Assembly: GCF_000497755.1 (NCBI RefSeq)
Contig: NZ_AYOD01000050.1
Span: forward strand, 1-34,324
Length of the DNA stretch: 34,324 nt
Source of the DNA: Aliihoeflea sp. 2WW
GTDB lineage: Bacteria; Pseudomonadota; Alphaproteobacteria; Rhizobiales; Rhizobiaceae
Direction of reading: 5' to 3'
The notes under the pieces were generated by a model, which saw only the letters and a program-made list of their open reading frames with translations, was not told the DNA's origin and searched no databases. Made by a program: the position numbers and the translations under genes. Within the stretch, counting starts at the first letter, position 1. Each line of letters opens with the position of its first letter. Of this stretch, positions 11,069 through 22,910 are shown piece by piece.

Positions 11069-12037
11069 TCAGGAAACGGGCGCGGAACCGGCGAACGGCT
11101 CGACCTCATGGCCGGATTTCGCGACACCGAGACGCTTGATTTCCCATTCGAGGACGATGCCCGAATTTGCCGCGACGCGCGCGCGGACGGTCTCGCCGAG
11201 AAGCTCCAGATCATGCGCCGACGCATTGCCGGTGTTGATCATGAAATTGCAGTGGAGCGGCGACATCTGCGCGCCGCCGATCATCAGCCCGCGACAGCCC
11301 GCCTTGTCGATCTCCTTCCAGGCCGACGAGCCTTCGGGGTTCTTGAAGGTCGAGCCGCCGGTCTTTTCCTTGACGGGCTGCACCGTCTCGCGATGGTGTT
11401 GGACCTCGTCCATCGCCTTCTGGATTTCGTCAGCGTCTTCGCGAAAGCCTTCGAGAAGCGCGCCGGTGAAGATCAAGTCCGGCGAAGCGGCCGAATGGCG
11501 GTAGGCGTAACCCATCTGGGCGTTGGACAGGACGTGCCGGTTGCCCGCCCGGTCGATCGCATAGACGTCAACGACGCGCTCGCGCGTCTCGGTGCCGTTG
11601 GCGCCCGCATTCATGCGCAGCGCACCGCCGATGGCGCCCGGAATACCATGGTAGAAGGCGAAGCCGCCGATACCCGCGTCGAGCGCGCTTGCTGCGACGC
11701 GCTTGTCCGGCGCGGCCGCGCCGGCACGGATGCGCGTTTCGTCGAGCACCTCGACCTGGCCAAAGCCCTTGGCCGAGAGGCGGATGACGACACCGGGAAT
11801 GCCGCCGTCTCGGACGAGCAGATTGGAACCGATGCCGACGACGAGGACCGGAACGTCGGCCGGAAGCAGCTTCAGGAACGCAGAAAGGTCGTCCTCGTCG
11901 GCCGGCTGGAACAGGAGCTCGGCCGGTCCGCCGACGCGAAACCAGGTGATTGCCTCCATCGGTGCGTTAGGGGTCAGCCGGCCGCGGATGGCGGAAAGGT
12001 CGCCGAGCCGCGCGAGAAGCGCATTGCCGTCGATCAT
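11069..12037 (-). CDS. murB: UDP-N-acetylmuramate dehydrogenase MurB
   Basis: FAD-dependent reductase that turns UDP-GlcNAc-enolpyruvate into UDP-MurNAc using NADPH. The 322-residue protein has the FAD-binding elements [14 protein letters not shown] (67-79) and [18 protein letters not shown] (129-146), the catalytic arginine region GYAYR (176-180), the proton-donor serine in GGSTFKNP (Ser229) and the C-terminal glutamate region near [10 protein letters not shown]. The length and missing loop suggest the type II form. Its ATG at 12037 overlaps the murC stop as ATGA. It is the last gene before the gap that precedes ddl. Confidence 0.97.
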   Translation of the reverse strand: MIDGNALLARLGDLSAIRGRLTPNAPMEAITWFRVGGPAELLFQPADEDDLSAFLKLLPADVPVLVVGIGSNLLVRDGGIPGVVIRLSAKGFGQVEVLDETRIRAGAAAPDKRVAASALDAGIGGFAFYHGIPGAIGGALRMNAGANGTETRERVVDVYAIDRAGNRHVLSNAQMGYAYRHSAASPDLIFTGALLEGFREDADEIQKAMDEVQHHRETVQPVKEKTGGSTFKNPEGSSAWKEIDKAGCRGLMIGGAQMSPLHCNFMINTGNASAHDLELLGETVRARVAANSGIVLEWEIKRLGVAKSGHEVEPFAGSAPVS

Positions 12038-13446
12038 GCGGCCGCCTCGAGCGAGCCGAGATCCTTCGGCAGGGCGTAGGCCCATTGGGTGATGTTGCCG
12101 GCGCCGAGGAAGACGACGAAATCGCCGGGCTGCACGAGCGACTGGATGGAAGGCGCAATCGCCTCGGGGCCGTCGAGCAGGCGCGCGTCGCGGTGGCCGC
12201 CGGCGCGGATCTGCGACACCAGCGTCTCGGCACTGACGCCCTCGATCGGCTCCTCGCCGGCCGCGTAGACCGGAGCGATGAAGACCGTGTCGGCATCGTT
12301 GAAGCAGGAGGCGAAATCGTCGAATAGGTCGCGCAGGCGCGTGAAGCGGTGCGGCTGGGCGATGGCCACGATGCGGCCCTGGCAGGCCTCGCGTGCGGCG
12401 CGCAGCACGGCTTTGATCTCGACCGGGTGGTGGCCGTAATCATCGAAGATATGCGCGCCATTCCATTCGCCCGTCAGCGTGAAGCGCCGCTTGACGCCGC
12501 CAAAGGCCGACAGGCCCTTGCGGATCGCATCGGCGCCGAGACCGAGCTCGTGCGCGACGGCGATGGCAGCGGTGGCGTTGGAAACGTTGTGACGGCCCGG
12601 CATCGGCAGGCGAAGCCCTTCGATCGTCAAGGTCGCATCGCGCTTGCGGTTGCGGATCATCACGTCGAAGATCGACGACGCGCCGTCCATGCGGTGATTG
12701 GAAAAGCGCACGTCCGCCTGCGGGTTCTCGCCATAGGTGATGACGCGGCGGTCCTCGATGCGGGCGACGAGTTGCTGCACTTCCGGGTGGTCGATGCACA
12801 TGACGCCGAAGCCATAGAACGGCACGTTCTCGACGAACTGGCGGAACGCTTCGCGCACCTTCTCGAACGAACCGTAATGGTCGAGATGTTCGGGATCGAT
12901 ATTGGTGACGACCGCGATCTCGGCCGGCAGCTTCAGGAAGGTGCCGTCGCTCTCGTCGGCCTCGACCACCATCCACTCGCCCTCGCCCATGCGGGCGTTG
13001 GTGCCGTAGGCGTTGATGATGCCGCCATTGATGACCGTCGGGTCGAGCCCGCCGGCGTCGAGCAGCGTCGCGACCATCGAGGTCGTCGTCGTCTTGCCAT
13101 GCGTGCCGCCGATGGCGACGGCCTGGCGAAAGCGCATCAGTTCGGCGAGCATTTCGGCCCGGCGCACGATCGGCAGGAGCTTTTCGCGCGCGGCGGAAAG
13201 TTCGGGGTTCGACTTCTTGATCGCGGTCGAAACGACCACGACCTCGGCCTGGCCGAGATTTTCGGCCCGATGGCCGACGAAGCACTCGATGCCCTTTTCG
13301 CGCAGGCGCTGGACGTTGGCGCTCTCCGACTGGTCGGAGCCCTGAACCTTGTAGCCCAGATTGTGCAGCACTTCGGCGATGCCGCTCATGCCGATGCCGC
13401 CGATGCCGATGAAATGCACCACGCCGATTGTCTGCGGCATTTTCAT
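12034..13446 (-). CDS. murC: UDP-N-acetylmuramate--L-alanine ligase MurC
   Basis: First amino-acid ligase of the muropeptide pathway; adds L-alanine to UDP-MurNAc with ATP. The 470-residue protein has the N-terminal Rossmann motif [12 protein letters not shown] (11-22), the ATP loop GTHGKTT (114-120), the central DHLDHYG stretch and the C-terminal YGHHP motif. GGAGG lies 7 bases upstream of the ATG at 13446, which overlaps the murG stop by 4 bp. A second Met (residue 3) is a less likely start. Confidence 0.98.
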   Translation of the reverse strand: MKMPQTIGVVHFIGIGGIGMSGIAEVLHNLGYKVQGSDQSESANVQRLREKGIECFVGHRAENLGQAEVVVVSTAIKKSNPELSAAREKLLPIVRRAEMLAELMRFRQAVAIGGTHGKTTTTSMVATLLDAGGLDPTVINGGIINAYGTNARMGEGEWMVVEADESDGTFLKLPAEIAVVTNIDPEHLDHYGSFEKVREAFRQFVENVPFYGFGVMCIDHPEVQQLVARIEDRRVITYGENPQADVRFSNHRMDGASSIFDVMIRNRKRDATLTIEGLRLPMPGRHNVSNATAAIAVAHELGLGADAIRKGLSAFGGVKRRFTLTGEWNGAHIFDDYGHHPVEIKAVLRAAREACQGRIVAIAQPHRFTRLRDLFDDFASCFNDADTVFIAPVYAAGEEPIEGVSAETLVSQIRAGGHRDARLLDGPEAIAPSIQSLVQPGDFVVFLGAGNITQWAYALPKDLGSLEAAA

Positions 13447-14561
13447 GGGGTGCCTCCTTCGCTGAATTGCGTGACTGTCTTGCCCGCGGCAATAGCCTCC
13501 GCGAGGTCGGCAAGCAATGTCGCCGCATTGGGTTTGCCGACGGAACGCGCCGACTGCGCCATTTTGGCGGCGCGGTCGGGGTCGCTCATGAAGCCTTCGA
13601 TGAGTTCGGCGAGCCGTTCGGGTGTAAGCCCCGACTGCGGCTCGACCAGCGCGCCGCCGGCGGCGGCAAGCGCCGCCGCATTGGCTGCCTGGTCGTGATC
13701 CAGCGCGTGGGGATAGGGAACGAGGATCGAAGGACGGCCGATGACCGCGAGCTCCGAAACCGTCGACGCGCCGGAGCGCGAGATGACGAGTTGGGCCGAG
13801 GCGATGCGCTTGGCCATGTCCTTGAAGAAGGGCGAGACCTCCGCCTCGATGCCGAGATCAGCATAGGCCGCCTTGACCGAAGCCTCGTCGTCGGCGCGCG
13901 CCTGCTGGGTGACCTTGAGCCGCGCACGCAATTCGGCCGGCAGCGCGCGGATCGCCTCTGGTAGGGCGCTGGAGAAGAACTGCGCACCTTGGCTGCCGCC
14001 GAAAACGAGAAGGTGAAATGGGTCATTGCCGCGCGACACCGTGTAGGGCGTCGCGGATGCCTCGATGACCGAGGGGCGCACCGGATTGCCGGTGACGACG
14101 ATGCGGCTGTCCCTGCCCGCTTCGAGGAAGCCGCCGGCGATCGCCTTGGCGCGCGTCGCGAGCGCCTTGTTGGCGCGGCCCATGACGGCGTTCTGCTCGT
14201 GGATCATGGTCGGAACGCCGCGCCGCGTCGCGGCATAGAGCGGCGGCAGCGTCGGATAGCCGCCGAAACCGATCACCGCCTTCGGCCGCACCGTCTCGAT
14301 GATCTTCGAGGCTTGCCGCACACCCGACCATAGCGCCCAGAAGGTGCGGGCGAGCGCGATCGGGTTCTTCGAGCCGATCGTTGCCGAATGGACCGGATGG
14401 ACCTTGGCGGCCGGAAAATCGCCGGCGAAGCGCCCTGCCCGGTCGTCGGTGGCGAGATGAACCAGCCAGCCGCGCGCGATCAGTTCGTGCGCCAGCGCCT
14501 CGGCGGGGAAGAGATGTCCTCCCGTGCCGCCTGCCGACAGAAGCATCAGGCCCTTGGTCAT
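13443..14561 (-). CDS. murG: Undecaprenyl-PP-MurNAc-pentapeptide GlcNAc transferase MurG
   Basis: Peripheral glycosyltransferase (GT28 family) on the cytoplasmic face of the membrane; adds GlcNAc to lipid I to form lipid II. The 372-residue protein starts with the donor/acceptor glycine-rich loop [10 protein letters not shown] (11-20). It has a second glycine-rich stretch FGGSQGAQF near residue 180 and the donor-binding region [22 protein letters not shown] near 260-285. One base separates it from the ftsW stop, and its own stop overlaps murC as ATGA. Confidence 0.98.
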   Translation of the reverse strand: MTKGLMLLSAGGTGGHLFPAEALAHELIARGWLVHLATDDRAGRFAGDFPAAKVHPVHSATIGSKNPIALARTFWALWSGVRQASKIIETVRPKAVIGFGGYPTLPPLYAATRRGVPTMIHEQNAVMGRANKALATRAKAIAGGFLEAGRDSRIVVTGNPVRPSVIEASATPYTVSRGNDPFHLLVFGGSQGAQFFSSALPEAIRALPAELRARLKVTQQARADDEASVKAAYADLGIEAEVSPFFKDMAKRIASAQLVISRSGASTVSELAVIGRPSILVPYPHALDHDQAANAAALAAAGGALVEPQSGLTPERLAELIEGFMSDPDRAAKMAQSARSVGKPNAATLLADLAEAIAAGKTVTQFSEGGTP

Positions 14562-14562
14562 G

Positions 14563-15732
14563 TCATTCCGCCGGCGCCAGGGGCTGGGAGACGGGCTGCG
14601 CCCCGAAACCCCGGCCCGAAAGAACGCTGCGCCGCTGCGGCTTCTTGCGCGACAGGGCGAGCACCATGCCCATAGAGATCGCCATCGCGATCAGCGACGA
14701 GCCGCCATAGGAGATGAAGGGAAGCGTCATGCCCTTGGCCGGCAGGAGTTGCAGGTTGACGCCCATATTGATGATCGACTGGAAGCCGAACAGGATGACG
14801 AGCCCGCTGATGGCGAAGCGCGAGAAGTCGTCGCTTTCCTTTGCCGCCGCCGAAATGCCGCGCAGCACGACGAAGGCGAAGAGGCCGGCGATGATGAGGC
14901 AGAGGATCAGGCCGAATTCTTCGGCCGCGACGGCGAAGACGAAATCGGTATGGCTGTCGGGCAGGATGCGCTTGACCGAACCTTCGCCGGGCCCCTGGCC
15001 GAGCCAGCCACCGCGCACCATCGCCTCGTGGCCCATATCGGTCTGGTAATTGTCGCCCTCGCCGGTGAAGAACCGGTCGATGCGCCCCTGCACGTGATCG
15101 AACGAGAAATAGGCGCCCGAGGCGAAGGCGACGGCGATGCCGCCGAGCACGACGATCCACAGCCAGGGCAGACCGGCCATGAAGAACATCACGCCCCAGG
15201 TCGCGACGACCAGGATCGACTGGCCGAGATCGGGTTGCGCAACCAGAAGCGCCAGCACGACGCCCAGCAGCATCATGGCGAAGAGATTGCCGGGAACCGC
15301 GTTTGACCGGGCGCGCTCGGCAAAGAGCCATGCGCAGATGACCACGAAGGCCGGCTTCATGTATTCCGAAGGCTGGATCGAGATGCCGGCCAGATGTAGC
15401 CAGCGCCGCGAGCCCTTGATCTCGGCACCGACGAACAGGACCGCCACCATCATGACGAGGGAGCCGACGAGCATCAAAAGTGCGAGCCGGCGCACGAGCC
15501 GCGCATCGAGGAAGGAGACCGCGAGCATGACGATCAGCGCCGGGACCATGAAGATGATCTGACGCGTGACGAAGTGGAAACTGTCGAGGCCGATGCGCTC
15601 GGCGACGGCCGGGCTCGCGGCGAAGGAGAGCACGACGCCGAGCAGCATCAGCGCCATGAACGCCGCCAGGAACCAGCGGTCGATCGTCCACCACCACTGC
15701 GCGACAGGACTGCGGTCGACGCGACTGATCAT
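14563..15732 (-). CDS. ftsW: Septal peptidoglycan polymerase FtsW (SEDS family)
   Basis: Integral membrane glycosyltransferase that polymerises lipid II at the septum together with FtsI. The 389-residue protein shows about ten hydrophobic segments beginning near residue 20 ([18 protein letters not shown]). It carries the SEDS signature region around the large periplasmic loop ([37 protein letters not shown]) and the following [11 protein letters not shown] motif. The C-terminal tail is basic and cytoplasmic. Start and murD stop overlap as ATGA at 15729-15732. Confidence 0.98.
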   Translation of the reverse strand: MISRVDRSPVAQWWWTIDRWFLAAFMALMLLGVVLSFAASPAVAERIGLDSFHFVTRQIIFMVPALIVMLAVSFLDARLVRRLALLMLVGSLVMMVAVLFVGAEIKGSRRWLHLAGISIQPSEYMKPAFVVICAWLFAERARSNAVPGNLFAMMLLGVVLALLVAQPDLGQSILVVATWGVMFFMAGLPWLWIVVLGGIAVAFASGAYFSFDHVQGRIDRFFTGEGDNYQTDMGHEAMVRGGWLGQGPGEGSVKRILPDSHTDFVFAVAAEEFGLILCLIIAGLFAFVVLRGISAAAKESDDFSRFAISGLVILFGFQSIINMGVNLQLLPAKGMTLPFISYGGSSLIAMAISMGMVLALSRKKPQRRSVLSGRGFGAQPVSQPLAPAE

Positions 15733-17132
15733 TGGGAAGTCCCTCCGAAAGAAACGAGCCCGTCGAGCGCCTGGACCGCGCTGCGAAAGGCCTCGCCACG
15801 AACCTCGAAATTCTTGAACTGGTCGAAACTGGCGCAGGCCGGCGAAAGCAGCACGACCGGCTCGCCGGCGCTGTCATCGGCAGCGTCGCGCGCGGCATGG
15901 GCGACGGCCGCGTCGAGCGTGCCGGCGATCTCGAACGGTGCCGCAGCGCCCAGCGTTGCGGCGAATGCAGGCGCCGCCTCGCCGATCAGATAGGCGCGCG
16001 CGATGCGCGGGAAGAAGGCGCGCAGCGTCTCGATGCCGCCTTCCTTGGGCAGGCCGCCGGCGATCCAGTAGATGCGGCCAAAGCTCGACAGCGCGGGCGC
16101 GGCCGCCTCGGCATTGGTCGCCTTGGAATCGTTGACGAAGAGGACGCCCTTGCGCGTGCCGATGATTTCCATGCGGTGCGCCAGGCCCGGGAAGGTCGAA
16201 AGGCCCGCCTGGATTTCGGCGCGCGACAGGCCGAGCGCTGTGCAGGCCGCGACCGCGGCGAGCGCGTTCTGCGCATTGTGCTGGCCGCGCAGCGTGCCGA
16301 TGCCCTCGAGCGAGGCGACCGTCTCGCGCCTGCCGCCCGAGGCGTGGACGAGGTCAGCGCCGGCGGCGAAGTAGCCGTCGTCGAGTTCGAGCCGCTTGGA
16401 AATGCGGATGACATGGTTGCCCGCCGCTTCGAGCCGCGCGGCGATCTGTTCGCAATGGACATCGTCGACGCCGACGATCGCCGTCCTGCTACCGGCGACG
16501 AGCCGTTCCTTGATCGCTGCGTAGTGCTGCATCGTGCCGTGGCGGTCGAGATGGTCGGGCGTCAGATTGAGGAGGATGCCGACGGTCGGATCAAGCGAGG
16601 GTGCAAGGTCGATCTGGTAGGAGGAGCACTCAACGACATAGTGGCGCTCAGGCGTAATCGGATCGAGCGTCATCACCGCCTTGCCGATATTGCCGCCCAT
16701 CTGCGTGTCGCGGCCGGCATGGGCGAGGATGTGCGCGATCAGCGCCGTGGTCGTCGACTTTCCGTTGGTGCCGGTGATGGCGACGAGCGGCGCCTCGGGC
16801 GCGGTGCGGCGGCGCTCGCGCGCGAAGAGTTCGATGTCGCCGATGATCTCGACGCCGCTGCCGCGGGCAAGGTCGACGGTCCAGTGGGGCTTGGGATGCG
16901 TCAGCGGCACGCCGGGCGCGAGCACGAAGCTGGCGAAACCGTTCCAGTCTGCCTGGCGCAGATCTCCGACGGGAACGCCGGCCGCCTGCGCAGCCTCCAC
17001 GCTTTGCGGGTTGTCGTCGAAGGCCGTGACCATTGCTCCGCCTTCGACCAGCGCACGCGCGGTGGCGACGCCCGAGCCGCCGAGCCCGAAGAGCGCGACC
17101 TTGCGATTGGCGAAGGAGCCGGCCGCGATCAT
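15729..17132 (-). CDS. murD: UDP-N-acetylmuramoyl-L-alanine--D-glutamate ligase MurD
   Basis: Adds D-glutamate to UDP-MurNAc-L-Ala with ATP in the cytoplasm. The 467-residue protein has the N-terminal uracil-binding fold with [11 protein letters not shown] (15-25), the ATP loop GTNGKST (121-127), the [12 protein letters not shown] motif of the central domain and the C-terminal NDSKATN motif. The start [16 protein letters not shown] fits the family. It lies 4 bp after the mraY stop and overlaps ftsW by 4 bp. Confidence 0.98.
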   Translation of the reverse strand: MIAAGSFANRKVALFGLGGSGVATARALVEGGAMVTAFDDNPQSVEAAQAAGVPVGDLRQADWNGFASFVLAPGVPLTHPKPHWTVDLARGSGVEIIGDIELFARERRRTAPEAPLVAITGTNGKSTTTALIAHILAHAGRDTQMGGNIGKAVMTLDPITPERHYVVECSSYQIDLAPSLDPTVGILLNLTPDHLDRHGTMQHYAAIKERLVAGSRTAIVGVDDVHCEQIAARLEAAGNHVIRISKRLELDDGYFAAGADLVHASGGRRETVASLEGIGTLRGQHNAQNALAAVAACTALGLSRAEIQAGLSTFPGLAHRMEIIGTRKGVLFVNDSKATNAEAAAPALSSFGRIYWIAGGLPKEGGIETLRAFFPRIARAYLIGEAAPAFAATLGAAAPFEIAGTLDAAVAHAARDAADDSAGEPVVLLSPACASFDQFKNFEVRGEAFRSAVQALDGLVSFGGTSQ

Positions 17133-17136
17133 AGCG

Positions 17137-18219
17137 TCACCGCAGCTTCAGCGAGGAGAGGCCGACGAGGGCGAGGATGACGGCGATGATCCAGAACCGG
17201 ATCACGACCTGGCTCTCCGTCCAGCCGAGCTTTTCGAAATGGTGGTGGATCGGCGCCATCAGGAACACGCGCTTACCGGTGAGCTTGAACCAGCCGACCT
17301 GGATGATGACCGACAGCGCCTCCATGACGAACAGGCCGCCGATGATGGCGAGGACGATCTCGTGCTTGGTGGCGACGGCCACGGTGCCGATGAGGCCGCC
17401 CAGCGCAAGCGAGCCGGTGTCGCCCATGAAGATGGCGGCGGGCGGCGCGTTAAACCAGAGGAAGCCGAGCCCGGCCCCGATGACCGCGCCGAGGATGACG
17501 GAGAGTTCGCCGGTGCCCACGACGAAATGGATCTGCAGGTAGTCGGCGAAGACGGCGTTGCCCGAAAGGTATGCGATGACGCCGAAGGCGCCGGCGGCGA
17601 CCATGACCGGGACGATGGCGAGGCCGTCGAGCCCGTCGGTCAAATTCACCGCATTGCCCGCGCCGACGATGACGAATGCGGCGAAGGGGACGAAGAACCA
17701 GCCCAGATTAAGCAGGAAATCCTTCACGAACGGGAAGGTCAGCGAGGACGAGAACGGCGCCTCGCCGGCATTCATGATGACGAAGGTCGCAGCGCCGGCA
17801 ATCAGGAACTCGACCGCAAGACGCGCCTTGCCCGAAAAGCCCATATGCGACTGCTTGGTGACCTTGAGATAGTCGTCGTAAAAGCCGATCGCGCCGAAGC
17901 CGAGCGTGACGAGCAGCACGGTCCAGACATAGATGCTGGTGAGGTTGCCCCACAGGAGCGAGGCGCCGACGATGCCGGTCAGCATCATCAGCCCGCCCAT
18001 GGTCGGCGTGCCGGCCTTCTTGAAATGGGTCTGCGGCCCGTCGGCGCGGATCGGCTGGCCGCGACCCTGACGGATGCGCAGCGAATCGATGATCATCGGC
18101 CCGAAGATGAAGACGATCAGCGCCGAGGTGATCAGCGCGCCACCGGTGCGGAAGGTGATGTAGCGGAAGACGTTGAAGGCCGAAACCTGGTCCGCCAGCG
18201 CTACGAGGAGCATCAGCAT
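17137..18219 (-). CDS. mraY: Phospho-N-acetylmuramoyl-pentapeptide transferase MraY
   Basis: Integral membrane enzyme that transfers phospho-MurNAc-pentapeptide to undecaprenyl phosphate, making lipid I. The 360-residue protein has about ten hydrophobic helices and the family's magnesium and substrate motifs: GTPTMGG (70-76), the aspartate pair YDDYLK (114-119), [21 protein letters not shown] and HHHFEKLGW near the C-terminus. GGAG lies 12 bases before the first ATG; an in-frame ATG two codons later is possible. It follows murF after 24 bp. Confidence 0.99.
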   Translation of the reverse strand: MLMLLVALADQVSAFNVFRYITFRTGGALITSALIVFIFGPMIIDSLRIRQGRGQPIRADGPQTHFKKAGTPTMGGLMMLTGIVGASLLWGNLTSIYVWTVLLVTLGFGAIGFYDDYLKVTKQSHMGFSGKARLAVEFLIAGAATFVIMNAGEAPFSSSLTFPFVKDFLLNLGWFFVPFAAFVIVGAGNAVNLTDGLDGLAIVPVMVAAGAFGVIAYLSGNAVFADYLQIHFVVGTGELSVILGAVIGAGLGFLWFNAPPAAIFMGDTGSLALGGLIGTVAVATKHEIVLAIIGGLFVMEALSVIIQVGWFKLTGKRVFLMAPIHHHFEKLGWTESQVVIRFWIIAVILALVGLSSLKLR

Positions 18220-18243
18220 TGTTGTTCTTGTCTCCGCGTGGCC

Positions 18244-19689
18244 TCAGGCCGTGTGAACTTCATCCGCAGCAACGATGTCGGCAGCGGGAAACGTATCGCG
18301 CAAGGCTGTAACGAGCCTTGAGGAGCCTATGCTCTTCGACGACTTGATCATGACGACATCGCCCGCGCGCACCATGCCCATGAGCACCGGCTGCAGATCG
18401 GCGACGCTGTCGCGATGTTCAACGCGCAAACTGTCCGGCAGCGCCTCCGCCAGCGCCTTCATCTCGGGCCCGGCCAGGAGCACGACGCTGGTCGCCTGCG
18501 CGTCGATCGCCTCGGCAAGGCCGGCGTGCAGGTCGCGCGAATGATCGCCAAGTTCCAGCATGTCGCCGAGGACGGCGATGCGCCGGCCGTGGCCGTTGAC
18601 CGGCGCGGCCTGCAGCACGTCCATTGCGGCACGCACGGAGGCCGGGTTGGCGTTGTAGCTCTCGTCGATCAGAAGAAACTCGCCCCGGCCGTGGCTGAGG
18701 CGATGGCGCGCACCGCGCCCCTCCTCCGCCGACAGGTCGGCGAGCGCATGGGAGACCTTCGCCATGTCGGCGCCGGCGAGGTAGGAGGCGGCGAGAACGG
18801 CGATGGCGTTCTGCACCATGTGGCGGCCGGGCGCGCCGATCTTCGCGACGAGTTCCTCGCCGGCCATCTTGGCGGTGAAGGTCGAGCCTTCGGGCAGAAG
18901 CTTGGTCTTGACCAGCTTGAAGGTCGCGCGCGAATGCTCGCCGAACCCCCAGACATTATCCACACCGGCCTCGCGCGCAGCCTTTTCGAGCTGCTTGAAA
19001 CGGGCGTCGTCGCGGTTGATGAGGGCGTGGCCGCCCGGCTCGACGCCCTCGAATATCTCGGCCTTCGCCGTCGCGATCTCTTCCAGATCGCGGAAGAAGC
19101 CGAGATGTGCGGCCGCGATCATGGTGACGATGGCGATGTGCGGGCGCACGAGCTTGACCAGCGGACGGATTTCGTCCGGATGGTTCATGCCGATCTCGAA
19201 GACGGCATAGTCTGTCTCGGCCGGCATGCGCGCGATGGTCAGCGGCACGCCCCAGTGATTGTTGAACGACTTGTCGGAGGCGTGGACATTGCCGACCGCC
19301 GAGAGCGCCTTGCGCAGCGCTTCCTTGGTGCTCGTCTTGCCGGCCGAGCCGGTGACGGCGATGATCTTCGCCTTGGAACGCGCCCGCGCCGCGATGCCCG
19401 TCTTCGACAGGGCTTCGAGCACGTCGGGCACGACGATCATCGGCCCGTGCAGGCGGCCGAGCGCGGCCAGCTTGCTCTCCGAAACGACCAGCAGGGATGC
19501 GCCGGCCTTGATCGCCGCCGTCGCGAAATCATGCCCGTCGAACTGGTCGCCCTTGATGGCGAAGAAGGCGTCGCCGGGCTGGAGCGTCCGGCTGTCGATC
19601 GCAATCCCGGTGATCCCGTCCGGCATCGTACCGACGGGCCGTCCCGCCATCGCGGCAACGAGATCGGGGGTGGTCCAAAGCAGGCTCAT
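18244..19689 (-). CDS. murF: UDP-MurNAc-tripeptide--D-alanyl-D-alanine ligase MurF
   Basis: Adds the D-Ala-D-Ala dipeptide made by Ddl to the UDP-MurNAc tripeptide, finishing the soluble precursor. The 481-residue protein has the N-terminal substrate-binding domain ([25 protein letters not shown]), the ATP loop GSAGKTS (114-120), the central INRDD stretch near residue 220 and the C-terminal [10 protein letters not shown] motif. Its ATG overlaps the murE stop as ATGA at 19686-19689. Confidence 0.98.
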   Translation of the reverse strand: MSLLWTTPDLVAAMAGRPVGTMPDGITGIAIDSRTLQPGDAFFAIKGDQFDGHDFATAAIKAGASLLVVSESKLAALGRLHGPMIVVPDVLEALSKTGIAARARSKAKIIAVTGSAGKTSTKEALRKALSAVGNVHASDKSFNNHWGVPLTIARMPAETDYAVFEIGMNHPDEIRPLVKLVRPHIAIVTMIAAAHLGFFRDLEEIATAKAEIFEGVEPGGHALINRDDARFKQLEKAAREAGVDNVWGFGEHSRATFKLVKTKLLPEGSTFTAKMAGEELVAKIGAPGRHMVQNAIAVLAASYLAGADMAKVSHALADLSAEEGRGARHRLSHGRGEFLLIDESYNANPASVRAAMDVLQAAPVNGHGRRIAVLGDMLELGDHSRDLHAGLAEAIDAQATSVVLLAGPEMKALAEALPDSLRVEHRDSVADLQPVLMGMVRAGDVVMIKSSKSIGSSRLVTALRDTFPAADIVAADEVHTA

Positions 19690-21137
19690 GCTGCGCTCTC
19701 CCTCAACGCCGCCCGCACCTCTTCATGATCGGAAAAGGGCAGCGTGACGTCGCCGACCGTCTGCCCTTCCTCGTGTCCCTTGCCTGCGACGATCAGCGTG
19801 TCGCCCTGCCCGAGCGAGGCGACCGCGTCGCGGATCGCCTTGCGCCGGTCGCCGATTTCCAAGGCACCCGGCACAGCTTCCATGATTGCGGCGCGGATCG
19901 TGGCGGGCACCTCCGAGCGCGGATTGTCGTCGGTGACGATCACCCGATCGGCGAGGCGCGAGGCGATCTCGCCCATGATCGGCCGCTTGCCCTTGTCGCG
20001 GTCGCCGCCGCAGCCGAACACCACGACGACCTTGCCGGTCGTGAACGGGCGGACGGCGGATAGAACGTTTTCGAGTGCCTCGGGCTTGTGCGCGTAATCG
20101 ACATAGACCGGCGCGCCGGCCTTGGTGGTGCCGACGAGTTCGAGCCGGCCGGAGGCGCCCTCAAGCTTGCGCAGCGCGGCCATTGCGGTCGCGACCGGCG
20201 TACCGGTCGCGATGCAGAGCCCGGCCGCGACGAGCGCGTTCGACACCTGGAATTCGCCGGCGAGAGGAAGGTCGACCTCGTAGATCGTGCCGTCATGGCA
20301 GATTTCGGTGCGCTGGCGGTGGCGGCCGTGCTCGACGCGCTTCAGCTCGAGGAAATTGCCGGCGCGACCGACGGTCAGCACGTCGAGGCCAGCCGCCTTG
20401 CAGGCATCGATCGCCCGCGCCGACCAGGGGTCGTCGGCGAAGATCACTGCCGGCGCGGATTTCGGCATCAGCGTATCGAAGAGCCGCATCTTGGCGTCGA
20501 AATATTCGTCCAGCGTCGCATGGTAGTCCATGTGGTCGCGGCCGAGATTGGTGAAGCCGGCGGCAGCGAGGCGAACGCCGTCGAGGCGGCGCTGGTCGAG
20601 GCCGTGGCTGGATGCCTCCATCGCCGCATGGGTGACGCCCTCGCCCGCGAGCTTCTTCAAAAGCTGATGCAGCGCGACGGGATCGGGCGTCGTCAGCGAA
20701 CCGTATTCGGTGAAGCCCGGCGAGATGACGCCCGTCGTGCCGATGCTGGCCGCGCCATGGCCCTCATGCGCCCAGATCTGGCGCGCGAAGCTGGCGACCG
20801 ACGTCTTGCCGGCCGTGCCGGTGACCGCGACCATGGTCTGCGGCTGCGCGCCATAGAAGGCGGCGAGCGCCAGCGACAGGCTGCGGCGCGGATCGGCGGT
20901 CTCGATGAGCGGCACGCCGGCCGGAACATCCGTGCCAGGTGCGGCGAGGATCGCCGTCGCCCCGCGCGCCACCGCATCGGAAACGAATTTCGCGCCGCTC
21001 GTCTTCGCGCCGTCGAAAGCGGCGAATACGTAGCCCGGCTCGACCTTGCGCGAATCGAGCGCGAAGCCCTTCACCTCGATCGCGCCGGCTTCCGGCGGAA
21101 CGATGGCTTGGGCGGGTGCGAGGTCGGCGAGTTTCAT
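19686..21137 (-). CDS. murE: UDP-MurNAc-L-Ala-D-Glu--meso-diaminopimelate ligase MurE
   Basis: Adds the third residue of the stem peptide. The 483-residue protein has the ATP loop GTAGKTS (107-113), the carbamylated-lysine candidate Lys216 in FDAKMRLF and the specificity motif DNPR at 404-407. In the Mur ligase family DNPR marks the meso-diaminopimelate enzyme rather than the L-lysine one. So the organism should have DAP-type, Gram-negative peptidoglycan. It lies 48 bp after ftsI and overlaps murF by 4 bp. Confidence 0.98.
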   Translation of the reverse strand: MKLADLAPAQAIVPPEAGAIEVKGFALDSRKVEPGYVFAAFDGAKTSGAKFVSDAVARGATAILAAPGTDVPAGVPLIETADPRRSLSLALAAFYGAQPQTMVAVTGTAGKTSVASFARQIWAHEGHGAASIGTTGVISPGFTEYGSLTTPDPVALHQLLKKLAGEGVTHAAMEASSHGLDQRRLDGVRLAAAGFTNLGRDHMDYHATLDEYFDAKMRLFDTLMPKSAPAVIFADDPWSARAIDACKAAGLDVLTVGRAGNFLELKRVEHGRHRQRTEICHDGTIYEVDLPLAGEFQVSNALVAAGLCIATGTPVATAMAALRKLEGASGRLELVGTTKAGAPVYVDYAHKPEALENVLSAVRPFTTGKVVVVFGCGGDRDKGKRPIMGEIASRLADRVIVTDDNPRSEVPATIRAAIMEAVPGALEIGDRRKAIRDAVASLGQGDTLIVAGKGHEEGQTVGDVTLPFSDHEEVRAALRESAA

Positions 21138-21185
21138 TCGTTTCCAGTCGGATGGGTGCCGGCGGCCGTGCGCCGCGGGCGGGAA

Positions 21186-22910
21186 TCACTGATAGGCGGC
21201 GAGCAGAGCCTCACTTTCATGGCTGAAATCTGGCTTGACGCCAAGAAGCGAGGCCGAGCGGCGCACAATGTTGCCGGCCATCGGGGCCGTGTTGAGGCCG
21301 GCCGTCGCGCCCACGCCCTGCTTTTCCGGCTTGGGCTCGTCGAGGATGGTCAGGACGATGTATTCAGGGTCGTTGAGCGGGAAACCCGCGAGGAAGGCAT
21401 TGAAGCGGATGCCGCTGACATAGCGCCCGTTGACGACCTTTTCGGCCGTTCCCGTCTTGCCGCCGACGAAGTAGCCGGGCACGTCCGCGCGGCGGCCCGA
21501 GCCGCTTTCGGTGTTGTAGCGGAAGAGATATCGCATCGCATCGCTGGTCGACGGGTTCAGCACTTGCAGGGCCGAGCCCATAGCCTGCTCTTCCGTGCGC
21601 GGAAGGAAGGTGGGGTTGATGAGACGCCCGCCATTGAGGACCGCCGCCGTCGCCACCGCGGTCTGCAGCGGCGTCGTCGCGACGCCGTGGCCGAAGGAGA
21701 TCGTGATCGAATTGATCTTCTTCCAGACGGCCGGCTGCGTCGGCCGCGCGACCTCGGGAAGCTCCGTCGTCATGCGGCTGAGCAGGCCGAGCCGGGTCAG
21801 ATATTCGCGGTGCCCCTCGATGCCGAGCACGTCGACCATGCGCGCCGTGCCGATGTTGGACGAGTAGATGAAGACTTCGGGAACCGTCAGCACGCGGCCC
21901 TTGCCGTGGAAGTCGCGGATCGTGTGGCCGCCGATGCGGATCGGCGCGGTCGCATCGAAACGGTCCGACATCTTCACGAGGCCCGAATCCAGCGCCATCG
22001 CCGTCGTGAACCCCTTGAAGGTCGAGCCCATCTCGAACAGGCCGGCGGACATCCGGTTGAGCCGGTCCTTCTCGAGCGCATTGAACGGGTTGTTCGGATC
22101 ATAGTCCGGCACGGAGGCCATGGCGATGACTTCGCCGGTCTTGGCGTTGAGAACCACGGCGCCGGCCGCGATCGCCTTGTACTTTTCCATCGCCTGCATC
22201 AGCTCGTCATGGACGATGTGCTGGACGCGCAGGTCGATCGAAAGCTTGACCGGCGCAAGGTCGCCGGCGATCGCCAGTCCGCTCGCCTGAAGGTCGGCAA
22301 GGCCCTGGTCGTCGATATATTTCTCCATCCCCGCCGTGCCGCGATTGTCGACATTGACGAGGCCGAGGATATGCGAGGCCGTCGCACCGCCGGGATAAAA
22401 CCGCTTCTTCTCGGTGCGGAAGCCGACGCCGGGAATGCCGAGCGCCATGATGTCGGCCTGCTGGCGCGGCGACAATTGCCGGCGCAGCCACACGAAGCCG
22501 GCATCGGTCGAAAGCCGTTGATAGGTCTGGTTGTAGTCGAGATCGGGCAGGATCGTGCGCAGCTTCTCGATCGCCTCGTTGGGATCGACGATGCGGCGCG
22601 GCTCGGCAAAGAGCGAGGCCGACTTGATGTCGGTCGCCAGCACCAGTCCGTTGCGGTCGACGATATCGGGACGGTTGGCCGTCACGCGCGAGGGCGGCGG
22701 GCCGCCGGCCGGCAGATCCTCGATGCCCAGATAGACGATGCGCCCGCCGATGACCGCATATACGCCCATGAAGAGCGCGAAGGTGATCGCCATGCGCGAG
22801 CGCGTGGAGCCGCCCGAACGCTTGCGGGCGCCGTCGACGACGATCGCCGCTTCGTCGGATTTGTGCGCCGAGCGCTTCAGCAGCGATGCGAGCCGGCTGA
22901 CGATCCTCAT
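21186..22910 (-). CDS. ftsI: Septal transpeptidase FtsI (penicillin-binding protein 3)
   Basis: Class B penicillin-binding protein that crosslinks septal peptidoglycan together with FtsW. The 574-residue protein has a basic cytoplasmic N-terminus, one membrane anchor (about 40-62), a pedestal domain (PDIVDRNGLVLATD near 81-94) and the transpeptidase domain. That domain has all three active-site motifs: STFK with nucleophile Ser296, SSN at 350-352 and KTG at 485-487. The start at 22910 overlaps the ftsL stop by 4 bp. Confidence 0.98.
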   Translation of the reverse strand: MRIVSRLASLLKRSAHKSDEAAIVVDGARKRSGGSTRSRMAITFALFMGVYAVIGGRIVYLGIEDLPAGGPPPSRVTANRPDIVDRNGLVLATDIKSASLFAEPRRIVDPNEAIEKLRTILPDLDYNQTYQRLSTDAGFVWLRRQLSPRQQADIMALGIPGVGFRTEKKRFYPGGATASHILGLVNVDNRGTAGMEKYIDDQGLADLQASGLAIAGDLAPVKLSIDLRVQHIVHDELMQAMEKYKAIAAGAVVLNAKTGEVIAMASVPDYDPNNPFNALEKDRLNRMSAGLFEMGSTFKGFTTAMALDSGLVKMSDRFDATAPIRIGGHTIRDFHGKGRVLTVPEVFIYSSNIGTARMVDVLGIEGHREYLTRLGLLSRMTTELPEVARPTQPAVWKKINSITISFGHGVATTPLQTAVATAAVLNGGRLINPTFLPRTEEQAMGSALQVLNPSTSDAMRYLFRYNTESGSGRRADVPGYFVGGKTGTAEKVVNGRYVSGIRFNAFLAGFPLNDPEYIVLTILDEPKPEKQGVGATAGLNTAPMAGNIVRRSASLLGVKPDFSHESEALLAAYQ